DNA from: an uncultured Paracoccaceae bacterium
GTDB lineage: Bacteria > Pseudomonadota > Alphaproteobacteria > Rhodobacterales > Rhodobacteraceae
Reading direction: 5' to 3'
Assembly (NCBI GenBank): GCA_947497185.1
Contig: CANMFL010000002.1
Location: forward strand, 248,001 to 312,000
Length of the DNA stretch: 64,000 nucleotides
Shown here piece after piece: positions 18,294 through 26,132 of this stretch (its first letter is position 1; each line of letters starts with the position of its first letter). The position numbers were made by a program, and so were the translations under genes. A model generated the notes under the pieces. It worked only from the letters and a program-made list of their open reading frames with translations. It was not told the DNA's origin and made no database searches.

Positions 18294-19963
18294 GCAAAGG
18301 CTCTGACCGCTTGATCTATCTGCCCCTTGGTGGGGCTGGTGAGATCGGCATGAACGCATATGTTTACGGCTACGGCAAACCGGGCAAAGAACGCCTGATC
18401 GTGGTTGATCTCGGGGTCACTTTTCCCGACATGGACACCACACCGGGCGTGGATCTGATCCTGCCGGACATCACTTGGTTGAAAGAACGCCGCGCACAGA
18501 TCGACGGTATTTTCATCACCCACGCACACGAAGACCACGTTGGGGCCATCGGGCACTACTGGGACCAGTTAGGCGCACCCGTCTATGCGCGGCCTTTCAC
18601 GGCCAATATCGCGAAACGCAAAATGACCGAGAATGGCCAGCCCGAAGGCGCCGTGAACGTTGTTGGGGTCTATCCTGAAGTCATCACATGTGGGCCGCTC
18701 TCTGTGTCCTACCTGCCGATCTCGCATTCGATCCCCGAAAGCGCAGGTCTGTTGATCGACACCCCAGAAGGGCGCATCCTGCACTCTGGTGACTTCAAAA
18801 TCGACCTGACACCGGGCGTTGGTGATCCGTTTGACCCCGAACTCTGGGCGAATGTGTCCAAAGACGACGTGAAAGCACTGGTCTGCGATTCCACGAACGT
18901 CTTTTCTGACGCACCGGGTCGGTCTGAAATGACCATCGGCCCCGCAATCGCACAGATGATGAAAGACGCCACTGGCATGGTCGTGGCGACGACATTTGCG
19001 TCCAACATTGCACGCCTGAAAACGCTCGCTTTGGCCGCTGTCGAAGCGGATCGGTCTGTGGTCCTGCTGGGCCGCGCGATGCGCCGCATGGTCGAAGCCG
19101 CAACCGAAGTCGGCATTCTCAAAGGCTTCCCACCCGTGGTCAGCCCCGAAGATGCGCTACAAATGCCGCGTGAAAACGTGATGTTGCTCGTGACCGGTTC
19201 GCAAGGCGAACGCCGTGCAGCATCCGCGCAACTGGCAAATGGCAACTACATGGGCATCAAGCTTAAGGAAGGCGACACTTTCCTGTTCTCGTCCAAAACT
19301 ATTCCGGGCAATGAACGCGGCGTGATCCGCATCATGAACCAACTCTCCGAGCTGGGTGTGGATGTGATCGACGACGATGGAGGCAAATATCACGTCTCCG
19401 GCCACGCGAACAAACCTGACATCGAAGCGCTGCATGAAATCGTGAAACCGCAAATGGTGATCCCGATGCACGGCGAACACCGTCACCTGCGCGAACATGT
19501 GAAACTGGCGAACAAACATGGCCGCACAGGCATCGTGGCTGTAAACGGTATGATGATCGACCTGTCAGGCAATACGCCAACAGTTGCGGAATACATCGAG
19601 ACAGGCCGGACTTATCTCGACGGGACCGCCAAGATCGGCCAATTCGACGGCATCGTGCGGGATCGTATCCGCATGGCGCTGAACGGCCACGTGATCATTA
19701 CGCTGATCGTCGACGAAAACGACGAACCGCTGGGCGATCCTTGGGTCGAACTGAACGGTCTGGCCGAAGTCGGTGGATCGGGTGCAGCCTTGGTTGATGT
19801 GATCGAACAAGACCTGTCGCAGTTCATCAACCGTGCGAACGCGAAAACGTTGCGCGATGATGTGAAGCTTGAAAAAGAGCTGAAAACAATCGCGCGCCGC
19901 ACGGCCCAAGGCGAAATCGGCAAAAAGCCCGAAGTCATGGTGATCGTGTCCCGCCTCAGCTAA
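18290..19963 (+). CDS. rnj: Ribonuclease J
   Basis: RNase J is a metallo-beta-lactamase/beta-CASP ribonuclease with endo- and 5'-exonuclease activity that takes part in mRNA decay and rRNA maturation. The 557-aa protein has GGAGEIGMNAYVY at the start and the zinc motif THAHEDH (His78, His80, Asp82, His83). Further ones are LPISHSIPES, SGDFKID, the beta-CASP region and PMHGEHRH near residue 390. It is coupled to coaX by a 4-bp overlap. A long bidirectional hairpin terminator lies 240 bp downstream. Confidence 0.96.
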   Translation: MSKGSDRLIYLPLGGAGEIGMNAYVYGYGKPGKERLIVVDLGVTFPDMDTTPGVDLILPDITWLKERRAQIDGIFITHAHEDHVGAIGHYWDQLGAPVYARPFTANIAKRKMTENGQPEGAVNVVGVYPEVITCGPLSVSYLPISHSIPESAGLLIDTPEGRILHSGDFKIDLTPGVGDPFDPELWANVSKDDVKALVCDSTNVFSDAPGRSEMTIGPAIAQMMKDATGMVVATTFASNIARLKTLALAAVEADRSVVLLGRAMRRMVEAATEVGILKGFPPVVSPEDALQMPRENVMLLVTGSQGERRAASAQLANGNYMGIKLKEGDTFLFSSKTIPGNERGVIRIMNQLSELGVDVIDDDGGKYHVSGHANKPDIEALHEIVKPQMVIPMHGEHRHLREHVKLANKHGRTGIVAVNGMMIDLSGNTPTVAEYIETGRTYLDGTAKIGQFDGIVRDRIRMALNGHVIITLIVDENDEPLGDPWVELNGLAEVGGSGAALVDVIEQDLSQFINRANAKTLRDDVKLEKELKTIARRTAQGEIGKKPEVMVIVSRLS

Positions 19964-19985
19964 AGCGCTTGCCCGTCGTGGTGCT

Positions 19986-20005
19986 CGAATTTTCGCGAAA
20001 ATTCG
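19986..20005. repeat. 20-bp perfect palindrome, TTTTCGCGAAAA core, copy 1
   Basis: CGAATTTTCGCGAAAATTCG reads the same on both strands. An identical copy is at 61746-61765 and a variant at 61665-61684. All three are between convergent genes. It could be a dispersed intergenic repeat, part of a 3' hairpin, or a protein-binding site. Confidence 0.8.
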
Positions 20006-20061
20006 GGGCTGCGTCGGGTGATGCAGGCAGGTGCTGACGTTGCGCTTGTTGGGAGTGCGGG

Positions 20062-20077
20062 AGCCTCCGGCGGGGAT
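20062..20077 (+). repeat. AGCCTCCGGCGGGGAT repeat, copy 1
   Basis: A 16-bp sequence repeated exactly at 20174-20189, 112 bp further on. Similar CCTCCGGCGGG stretches are, from general familiarity, common in intergenic DNA of roseobacters. Confidence 0.65.
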
Positions 20078-20091
20078 TTCGAGCCGTCTTG

Positions 20092-20114
20092 CAAATGATC
20101 CGGGAGATCATTTG
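20092..20114. repeat. 9-bp inverted repeat with 5-nt loop
   Basis: CAAATGATC (20092-20100) and GATCATTTG (20106-20114) are exact reverse complements around CGGGA. It has no T-run, so it is not a typical terminator; it resembles a REP-like hairpin between the two AGCCTCC repeats. Confidence 0.55.
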
Positions 20115-20173
20115 AGGCGCTGAGCGGGCGGATGCATGTTCGTGACAGGCGTCGCACTTGCTGGAACTGTTGA

Positions 20174-20189
20174 AGCCTCCGGCGGGGAT
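20174..20189 (+). repeat. AGCCTCCGGCGGGGAT repeat, copy 2
   Basis: Identical to the copy at 20062-20077. It lies just before the bidirectional terminator. Confidence 0.65.
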
Positions 20190-20205
20190 ATAGAGAAAGT
20201 CAAAG

Positions 20206-20250
20206 AAACGGGGCGTGCCGATCATTATGATTGGCACGCCCCGTTTTTAT
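20206..20250. terminator. Bidirectional terminator between rnj and the helicase gene
   Basis: AAACGGGGCGTGCCGATCA (20206-20224) pairs with TGATTGGCACGCCCCGTTT (20228-20246) over 19 positions with a single G-T type mismatch and a 3-nt loop. It is followed by T residues on the + strand, and the leading A residues give a U-run on the - strand. It can stop transcripts from both flanking genes. Confidence 0.85.
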
Positions 20251-20268
20251 GTCAGTGCTGATAAGGCG

Positions 20269-21831
20269 TTAGACCTTCGCGCGATCCGCAAAGCTAAGCG
20301 CGATAAACGCGGGCGTGTCATCGCCAAGGCCAACAACCTTGTTGTCGTTGTGACGGTGGTTGTTGTTATTGCCACGACCACCGCGGCCACGATTGTTGTC
20401 GCGTTGGTTGTTGTCGCGTTGATTGTCGTTTCGCTGCTGCTGAGGTGCGGCCTCGCGCGGTGTATCTTCACGCGGTGTTTGCTGCCGTGGCGCACGTTCG
20501 CGGCGTGGTTTTGCCTCGCGCCGGGCCTCGTCTTTGGGCTGCTCTTGCTGCTGCTGGACCGCTGCCTGTTGCGCAGTATCCGCCGCAGGCTTGTCCTCGG
20601 CCGCTGGTTTGCGCCGTGTCCGCGTGCGTTTCGGGCGTTCTGCCTTTGGTGCAGCATCATCCGCCGCCGCAGGGGGGGCTTTATCCAGCAAGTTTTCCAA
20701 GCGCGGGATTTCTTCCTTCACCAGCGCCTCGACGTCAGCAAAGTTCTTTTCATCGCGCGTTGTGCAGATCATGATCGCGGTGCCCTTACGGCCCGCACGA
20801 CCTGTCCGGCCAATCCGGTGCACATAATCTTCGGCGTGGGATGGCACATCGTAGTTAAAGACGTGCGTCACAGCCGGAATATCCAAGCCACGCGCCGCCA
20901 CATCAGACGCCACAAGGATCTTCAGCTTGTTATCGCGGAACTGCTCAAGGGTGCGTGTGCGGTGTGATTGATCGAGATCACCGTGAATAGGGGCGGCTTG
21001 ATAGCCGTATTTATTCAACGACTTCGATACGATATCCACGTCGGACTTGCGATTGCAGAAAATGATCGCGTTGGTGCAGGTCTCGCCCTCAGCGTCGATC
21101 AGCTTGCGCAGCAATTCGCGTTTCTCGGATGGTTCTTTCGGCTTGCTAGAGCCTTTGAACATCACAACACCTTGCTTGATGTTGGTGTTTGTCGTCGCCG
21201 CACGCGCCACTTCGACCTTGGCCGGATTGGACAGGAACGTGTTGGTGATCCGCTCGATTTCCGGTGCCATTGTCGCCGAGAAGAACAGCGTCTGGCGGGT
21301 AAACGGCGTGCGTTTAAAGATTTCTTCGATGTCGGGGATGAACCCCATGTCGAGCATCCGGTCAGCCTCGTCGATCACCATGACTTTCACGTCAGTGAGA
21401 ATCAGTTTGCCGCGTTCCAGATGGTCCAGCAGACGACCCGGCGTGGCGATCAGAACGTCGACACCCTTGTCGATCAGCTTGTCTTGATCCTTGAAGGACG
21501 TGCCGCCGATCAGCAGCGCTTTGGACAGTTTGGTGTACTTGGCGTAAGCGTCGAAATTCTCGGCAACCTGTGCTGCCAATTCGCGTGTCGGGGCCAGCAC
21601 GAGGGACCGTGGCATCCGCGCACGCGCACGGCCACGACCCAAAAGAGTGATCATTGGCAGTGTAAATGCAGCCGTTTTACCAGTTCCGGTCTGGGCAATG
21701 CCCAAAACATCGCGGCCTTCCAAGGCGGGCACAATCGCGCCAGCTTGAATTGGGGTAGGGGTGTCGTATCCCGTCTCTGCAACGGCTTTGAGAACCTTAT
21801 CGCTCAGGTTCAGGTCAGAGAATTTTGTCAT
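20269..21831 (-). CDS. DEAD-box ATP-dependent RNA helicase (RhlE-like)
   Basis: A 520-aa RNA helicase likely involved in RNA decay, ribosome assembly or cold response. Core motifs: AQTGTGKT (46-53), PTREL (81-85), TPGR (130-133), DEAD (154-157), SAT (185-187) and HRIGRTGRAG (338-347). After residue 385 comes a disordered tail rich in Ala/Lys/Arg, then Gln, then QRDNN repeats, an RGRGGRG box and poly-Asn, ending in GLGDDTPAFI. The start at 21831 was preferred over upstream ATG because it has GAAAGG before it and begins directly with the Q-motif region (KFSDLNLSD). A hairpin lies in its 5' leader. Confidence 0.95.
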   Translation of the reverse strand: MTKFSDLNLSDKVLKAVAETGYDTPTPIQAGAIVPALEGRDVLGIAQTGTGKTAAFTLPMITLLGRGRARARMPRSLVLAPTRELAAQVAENFDAYAKYTKLSKALLIGGTSFKDQDKLIDKGVDVLIATPGRLLDHLERGKLILTDVKVMVIDEADRMLDMGFIPDIEEIFKRTPFTRQTLFFSATMAPEIERITNTFLSNPAKVEVARAATTNTNIKQGVVMFKGSSKPKEPSEKRELLRKLIDAEGETCTNAIIFCNRKSDVDIVSKSLNKYGYQAAPIHGDLDQSHRTRTLEQFRDNKLKILVASDVAARGLDIPAVTHVFNYDVPSHAEDYVHRIGRTGRAGRKGTAIMICTTRDEKNFADVEALVKEEIPRLENLLDKAPPAAADDAAPKAERPKRTRTRRKPAAEDKPAADTAQQAAVQQQQEQPKDEARREAKPRRERAPRQQTPREDTPREAAPQQQRNDNQRDNNQRDNNRGRGGRGNNNNHRHNDNKVVGLGDDTPAFIALSFADRAKV

Positions 21832-21848
21832 AGGCGCCTTTCGAAATG

Positions 21849-21870
21849 TTGCGGCTTTAAAAGGCCGCAA
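21849..21870 (-). promoter_or_regulatory. Stem-loop in the helicase 5' leader
   Basis: TTGCGGC (21849-21855) and GCCGCAA (21864-21870) form a 7-bp GC-rich stem with an 8-nt AT-rich loop, 17 bp upstream of the helicase start. It could affect translation initiation, for example with temperature. No known riboswitch or thermometer class is recognised. Confidence 0.35.
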
Positions 21871-21919
21871 GCTCGCGCGGCCCGCCCGACCGGATTGTCA
21901 GGGCGTTGGACACGCGCTT

Positions 21920-21946
21920 ACTATGCGCAAAGGCGTCAAACGTCAA
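21920..21946 (-). promoter_or_regulatory. Candidate promoter of the helicase gene
   Basis: On the - strand TTGACG (from 21946) and CATAGT (ending at 21920) form a possible -35/-10 pair with a 15-bp spacer. The -35 matches alphaproteobacterial housekeeping promoters well; the -10 and the short spacer are weak. Confidence 0.3.
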
Positions 21947-22073
21947 GGAAATCAGGAATTTGTCCTGATCCGACGGGGGGCATTGCCGCTTTTGCAACTA
22001 TAGCATGTATGGCTGTTTCGAATTTGGCACAAATATGCCCCGCGACAAGCCAATCACCGCAGGGCAAACAGTC

Positions 22074-22541
22074 TTAAATCGCTTGTGGTGCAGCCGCTGC
22101 ACGACGCCCGTCTAGCGCGCGCCAGATCACAGCCGCGATCAGCGTCATGCCCACATGGCCGACAAAAGACGACTGCGTATAGGTGCCGAAACCCATCATG
22201 AATGTGCGGCCAACAACAGGGGCCAGAATGCCCTGAGCGATGAACCAAAGGGCAAGGCCAGACACAAAACCACTAGCGATATAGCCCAGTTTTGTGACCA
22301 TCTTGGTCAGGTAAACAAAGGCCACAAAGCCAAACGCGCCAATCAGGAAATGCAGCACAAACGCGCCCGCATGCGGCAGGGTGATCCCCGTCGCGATCTT
22401 GGTCAGCGCAATCACCAGATTGGACGGCTGCAAGATCACGCCAAATAAAACGGGTGAAATGATCCAAGCGTAAAATTCGAACAGAATTTCACCAATGAGG
22501 CCAGCAATGGCGAGGTGTTTGATGGTCGTGAGCGATGGCAT
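22074..22541 (-). CDS. Integral membrane protein of unknown function
   Basis: A 155-aa hydrophobic protein with four predicted helices (about residues 9-33, 42-80, 86-107 and 119-140). Charged residues are few and no active-site motif is visible. The start follows AAAAGGACCC. It stands alone on the - strand between the helicase gene and prfC, with 161 bp to prfC. The layout loosely recalls YagU/DUF1440-like membrane proteins, but I would not assign a family. Confidence 0.65.
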   Translation of the reverse strand: MPSLTTIKHLAIAGLIGEILFEFYAWIISPVLFGVILQPSNLVIALTKIATGITLPHAGAFVLHFLIGAFGFVAFVYLTKMVTKLGYIASGFVSGLALWFIAQGILAPVVGRTFMMGFGTYTQSSFVGHVGMTLIAAVIWRALDGRRAAAAPQAI

Positions 22542-22661
22542 GATGGGTCCTTTTAACTATGCATTTGCAGCAAGTAGGACACTGTTAGGGAAAAGGCTTC
22601 CCCGCCTTCGTGGAATGTTAACGCCCGTGATGCAGCGTGATCTGGAACAGTTAGACAGGTC

Positions 22662-22689
22662 CACGCCACCACAATAATGCGGTGGCGTG
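22662..22689 (-). terminator. Hairpin after prfC
   Basis: CACGCCACC (22662-22670) pairs exactly with GGTGGCGTG (22681-22689) around a 10-nt loop, 15 bp beyond the prfC stop. There is no U-run on the - strand, so it may act as an RNA-stabilising 3' hairpin or a Rho-assisted terminator. Confidence 0.45.
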
Positions 22690-22703
22690 CGGGCTTGCGG
22701 CCC

Positions 22704-24299
22704 TTAAACCATCATCTCTTTCGTCGCACTCAACGTCACATCCGGATAATCCCGCCCGACGCGGTCGATATCCCATTGTAATCGCGTGAGAAACACCGTG
22801 TCGCCGTCGTTGTCCGTCGCGATGTGCTGCTTGTTGGCGTCCGCGAACTTTTCGACCGCATCCTTGGCGCCCAAAACCCAGCGGGCCGAGGTGAATTGCG
22901 AACCTTCAAAGCGGACGGGCAGCCCGTATTCCATCTCGATCCGGCTGGCCAAGACTTCGAACTGCAACGCGCCCACGACGCCCACGATAAAGCCGGACCC
23001 GAATGTCGGTTTGAACACTTTGGCCGCACCTTCTTCGGCGAATTGCATCAGCGCCTTTTCCAAATGCTTGGCCTTCATCGGGTCACCCGCACGGCAAGAT
23101 TGCAGCAATTCAGGCGCAAACGACGGAATGTTGGATACGCGGATCGCTTCGCCTTCGGTCAGTGTGTCGCCGATGCGCAGCTGTCCGTGGTTCGGGATAC
23201 CGAGGATATCACCCGCATAAGCTTCTTCCGCCAATTCCCGATCAGCGGCCAGGAACATCACCGGATTGGTGATCGCCATCTGCTTTTTCGAGCGCACATG
23301 CGTCAGCTTCATGCCACGGGTGAAATGCCCCGACGCCAAGCGCACAAAGGCCACGCGGTCGCGGTGTTTCGGGTCCATGTTGGCCTGTACCTTGAAAACA
23401 AAGCCGGTGACCTTCTTTTCCTCAGGCGACACATTGCGCGGCGTCGCAGATTGCACCTGCGGCTCCGGCCCGTATTTCGCGATCCCGTCCATCAATTCTT
23501 TGACGCCAAAGGAATTCATCGCAGAGCCGAACCAAATCGGCGTCATCGTCCCGTCAAGCAAGGCTTGCGGGTCAAGCGATGGCAGCAATTCCTTGGCCAT
23601 TTCGATCTCTTCAAGAAACTTTTCCAAAAGATCAGCAGGGACCAGTTCAGCCAGTTTCGGATCGTCCAGACCATTGACCTGCACGCTTTCCGCAACCTTG
23701 TTGCGGTCGGCGCGGTCCATCAATTCCAGCTTGTCCTGTAGAATGTCGTAACAGCCGATAAAGTCGCGACCCACACCAATCGGCCATGACGCAGGGGTCA
23801 CGTCGATGGCAAGGTTCTCTTGAATTTCGTCAATGATCTCAAAGGTATCGCGGCTTTCGCGGTCCATCTTGTTACAGAACGTCAGGATCGGCAGATCGCG
23901 TAGGCGGCAAACTTCAAACAGCTTTTGCGTTTGGCTTTCCACACCCTTGGCACCATCAATGACCATCACGGCGGCATCAACTGCGGTCAACGTCCGGTAG
24001 GTATCCTCGGAGAAATCCGAGTGACCGGGCGTATCCACGAGATTGAAGCGATATGTTTCAAAATCAAACGACATCGCGGACGCAGACACAGAAATCCCAC
24101 GATCCTTTTCCATCTGCATAAAGTCGGAACGGGTTCGCCGTGCCTCGCCTTTTGCACGCACCTGACCCGCCATCTGAATAGCGCCACCATACAGCAGGAA
24201 CTTTTCAGTCAGCGTCGTTTTGCCGGCATCGGGATGCGAAATAATCGCAAACGTGCGGCGGCGGGCAATTTCAGGCGGTAAGGTCGGGCGATTTGTCAT
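22704..24299 (-). CDS. prfC: Peptide chain release factor 3
   Basis: RF3 is the GTPase that recycles release factors RF1 and RF2 after termination. The 531-aa protein has G1 HPDAGKTT (22-29), the switch region with DRGISVSASAMSF, G3 DTPGHSDF (89-96) and G4 NKMD (143-146). Domain II and the C-terminal domain typical of RF3 follow, with FGSGFIVGVVGALQFEVLASR. Length matches the family. It has a divergent gap of 118 bp to the TbpB-like lipoprotein. Confidence 0.97.
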   Translation of the reverse strand: MTNRPTLPPEIARRRTFAIISHPDAGKTTLTEKFLLYGGAIQMAGQVRAKGEARRTRSDFMQMEKDRGISVSASAMSFDFETYRFNLVDTPGHSDFSEDTYRTLTAVDAAVMVIDGAKGVESQTQKLFEVCRLRDLPILTFCNKMDRESRDTFEIIDEIQENLAIDVTPASWPIGVGRDFIGCYDILQDKLELMDRADRNKVAESVQVNGLDDPKLAELVPADLLEKFLEEIEMAKELLPSLDPQALLDGTMTPIWFGSAMNSFGVKELMDGIAKYGPEPQVQSATPRNVSPEEKKVTGFVFKVQANMDPKHRDRVAFVRLASGHFTRGMKLTHVRSKKQMAITNPVMFLAADRELAEEAYAGDILGIPNHGQLRIGDTLTEGEAIRVSNIPSFAPELLQSCRAGDPMKAKHLEKALMQFAEEGAAKVFKPTFGSGFIVGVVGALQFEVLASRIEMEYGLPVRFEGSQFTSARWVLGAKDAVEKFADANKQHIATDNDGDTVFLTRLQWDIDRVGRDYPDVTLSATKEMMV

Positions 24300-24417
24300 G
24301 GGATGCGTTTACGCGGGGCAGGGCGGAAGGGCAATTGGCAAGCGAACGGCAGTGCGATTTATCCGATCCTCGCAGGCGCGGTAATGCTTTATTAACCATT
24401 CTAGCCGACGAAGGTGT

Positions 24418-24951
24418 ATGCGGTATTCACTTTTCCTTATCGGTTTTTTGGCAGGTTGCAGCGGTGGCGGCGGCAGTACCCCCATTGATCCCATCGACGA
24501 GCTACCCAAAACGATCACCCCCGAAGTCGACACAGCCCCAACAGGTACCGCGTCCTATCGCGGGCCGACCAGCATCGGCTTCACGCCCGCCTTGTCCACG
24601 CCCGTCACCTTGGCGGGGACCATGAACTTGAACGTGAACTTCGACCGCGCGCTTGATGCGGTCACAGGCAGCGCTAGCGCGTTTGAAACCGCCGCAGGTG
24701 CGCCCGTCACGGGGAACTTGCACCTCAGCGGTGGCGAGTTGGACGATAGCGGCACGACCTTGCAATTCGGCGGCAAAATCTCGGGCTCACTGCGATCCGG
24801 CACCACAGGTTATTTGATCGCGGGCACACTGTCGGGCGAATTTCTGGGCGAGGATGAAACCGCGGTCTCTGGCCGGATCACGGGCGACGCTTATCAATCC
24901 GGTGTGCCGACCAATATGTCAGGCACGTTCCAAGCGGGTCGCTTGCCGTAG
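24418..24951 (+). CDS. TbpB-like beta-barrel lipoprotein
   Basis: A 177-aa lipoprotein: signal MRYSLFLIGFLAGC with Cys14, followed by a Gly/Ser linker (SGGGGS) and a Pro-rich spacer. The rest (about residues 45-175) is a Gly/Ser/Thr-rich, alternating-strand domain that fits the small eight-stranded barrel of transferrin-binding-protein-like lipoproteins: GTASYRG at its start, several SGxLxG strand pairs and MSGTFQAGR at its end. Such proteins are often surface exposed by Slam translocons, but none is seen here. An AAGG site precedes the ATG. Ligand unknown. Confidence 0.7.
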   Translation: MRYSLFLIGFLAGCSGGGGSTPIDPIDELPKTITPEVDTAPTGTASYRGPTSIGFTPALSTPVTLAGTMNLNVNFDRALDAVTGSASAFETAAGAPVTGNLHLSGGELDDSGTTLQFGGKISGSLRSGTTGYLIAGTLSGEFLGEDETAVSGRITGDAYQSGVPTNMSGTFQAGRLP

Positions 24952-24972
24952 TGCGATGTGATTAATCAGGCG

Positions 24973-25977
24973 TTAATCCGACGACGCCTTACGCAATAAT
25001 TCCACCGCACCCGGTTTCGACAGCAGCGTCTCTTGGACCTCATAGTCCAAATGCGGACGGTGCGCGTGACCCGCACCCGATCCGGTCATGCCCTCTGGCA
25101 ATGCCGCACGGGTGCGTGGATCAATCAACAGCGATTCTGCGGCGATGCCTTCAGCGTAAATAATCTGGTGATTCTCGAACAACAGCTGGAAATAATCCAC
25201 AAAACCGTCGCCTAATTGGTAAACGGTATCGCCGTTAATCAAGTGCCGGACCTTCACCAACACCTCGGAACGACCCGCGCCTAAACGGTCTTGGCGTTGA
25301 TACACAAACAAGCGGTGATCGGGGCTGACAATCAGGTCATTTGCGTTGTGCAGCACACCCTTTTTAATCACGACAGGGGCGTAGCTGCCCATCGCCCGCA
25401 GCGTCGTTTGGTTAATCCATTGGATTTCCTGCGGACCATCATCGCGGGTCAAAACTTTGTCGCCAGCCTTCAGGTCTTCAATCGGCGTCTGCCGCCCCGA
25501 CGCCATCGTAATGCGGGTGCCGCGCGTAAACGACACGCAAGCGACCTCGGCAAAGCGGGCAATCGCCGCGTCAGAATCGATCCCGACAAGCTGGTAATTC
25601 ATGTCAGGTTGCAGCGTGGCCAGCGGTAGGAAATAGATTTCCTCGACGCCGCCCGCTTCGATCTCGACAAAGATCAACCCTTCAAACGTGGTGCCATCAG
25701 GGGCCATCACAGTGATGCAGGAATCTAGCACAACCTCGTTGCCTGCGGTGCCAAACTGGCTGTCGCCCATCAGCAAAAAGCCGGGACCATCATCGTTAAT
25801 TGCCAGCGACAAACGACCGCGATCTGCCGAGCGTTGCAACTGATACATGTCATCCATGACCAATTCGTCCGCAAACGACAGAGTATCCCCCTGCGCCACA
25901 CCTTCCGTCACAAGCAAATCAGCGGCCTTGTAGACCGAAATTGTTTGCTTTGTCAGGGGGTTATCGGACTTGGGCAT
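24973..25977 (-). CDS. Hint-domain protein
   Basis: A 334-aa protein with no signal peptide. A Hint (hedgehog/intein) module begins at Cys147 (ACVSFTRGTRITMASG), runs through IEDLKAGDKVLTRDDG and has the conserved SPDHRLFV (218-225) holding the block B histidine. The first 145 residues are a beta-rich domain of unknown role. The family is abundant in Rhodobacteraceae. Hint modules can cleave the chain at their first Cys, so self-processing between residues 146 and 147 is possible but unproven. It converges on the TbpB-like gene with a 21-bp gap. Confidence 0.85.
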   Translation of the reverse strand: MPKSDNPLTKQTISVYKAADLLVTEGVAQGDTLSFADELVMDDMYQLQRSADRGRLSLAINDDGPGFLLMGDSQFGTAGNEVVLDSCITVMAPDGTTFEGLIFVEIEAGGVEEIYFLPLATLQPDMNYQLVGIDSDAAIARFAEVACVSFTRGTRITMASGRQTPIEDLKAGDKVLTRDDGPQEIQWINQTTLRAMGSYAPVVIKKGVLHNANDLIVSPDHRLFVYQRQDRLGAGRSEVLVKVRHLINGDTVYQLGDGFVDYFQLLFENHQIIYAEGIAAESLLIDPRTRAALPEGMTGSGAGHAHRPHLDYEVQETLLSKPGAVELLRKASSD

Positions 25978-26132
25978 GTGTATACTCGAACAAACACTGG
26001 TTTTGAAACTGTGGTACTCAAACTAGGTGGCTGGCGGGCTAAGGTCAACGCAAACCGTGGAAAAAAACGCAGCGTTGCTGGCCCTCTATGGCGGTGCTAA
26101 TCATGGCCTGGAAACAAGTTGGGAGACGATGA

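Larger units (their letters stand above)
19964..20268. other. 305-bp repeat-rich gap between convergent genes
   Basis: This gap between rnj and the helicase gene holds no open frame worth calling. It is packed with repeats: a 20-bp palindrome (19986-20005), two copies of AGCCTCCGGCGGGGAT (20062-20077 and 20174-20189), a 9-bp inverted repeat (20092-20114) and the shared terminator (20206-20250). It looks like a cluster of intergenic repeat elements. Confidence 0.7.

Noticed and set aside
20215..22077. Two + strand frames (250 and 369 codons) opposite the helicase gene
   Set aside because: Both are shadows of the DEAD-box gene; the products are low-complexity or lack motifs, and the first crosses the bidirectional terminator.
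22824..23741. A 305-codon + strand frame opposite prfC
   Set aside because: Shadow of RF3; composition is His/Arg/Phe-heavy and no family is visible.
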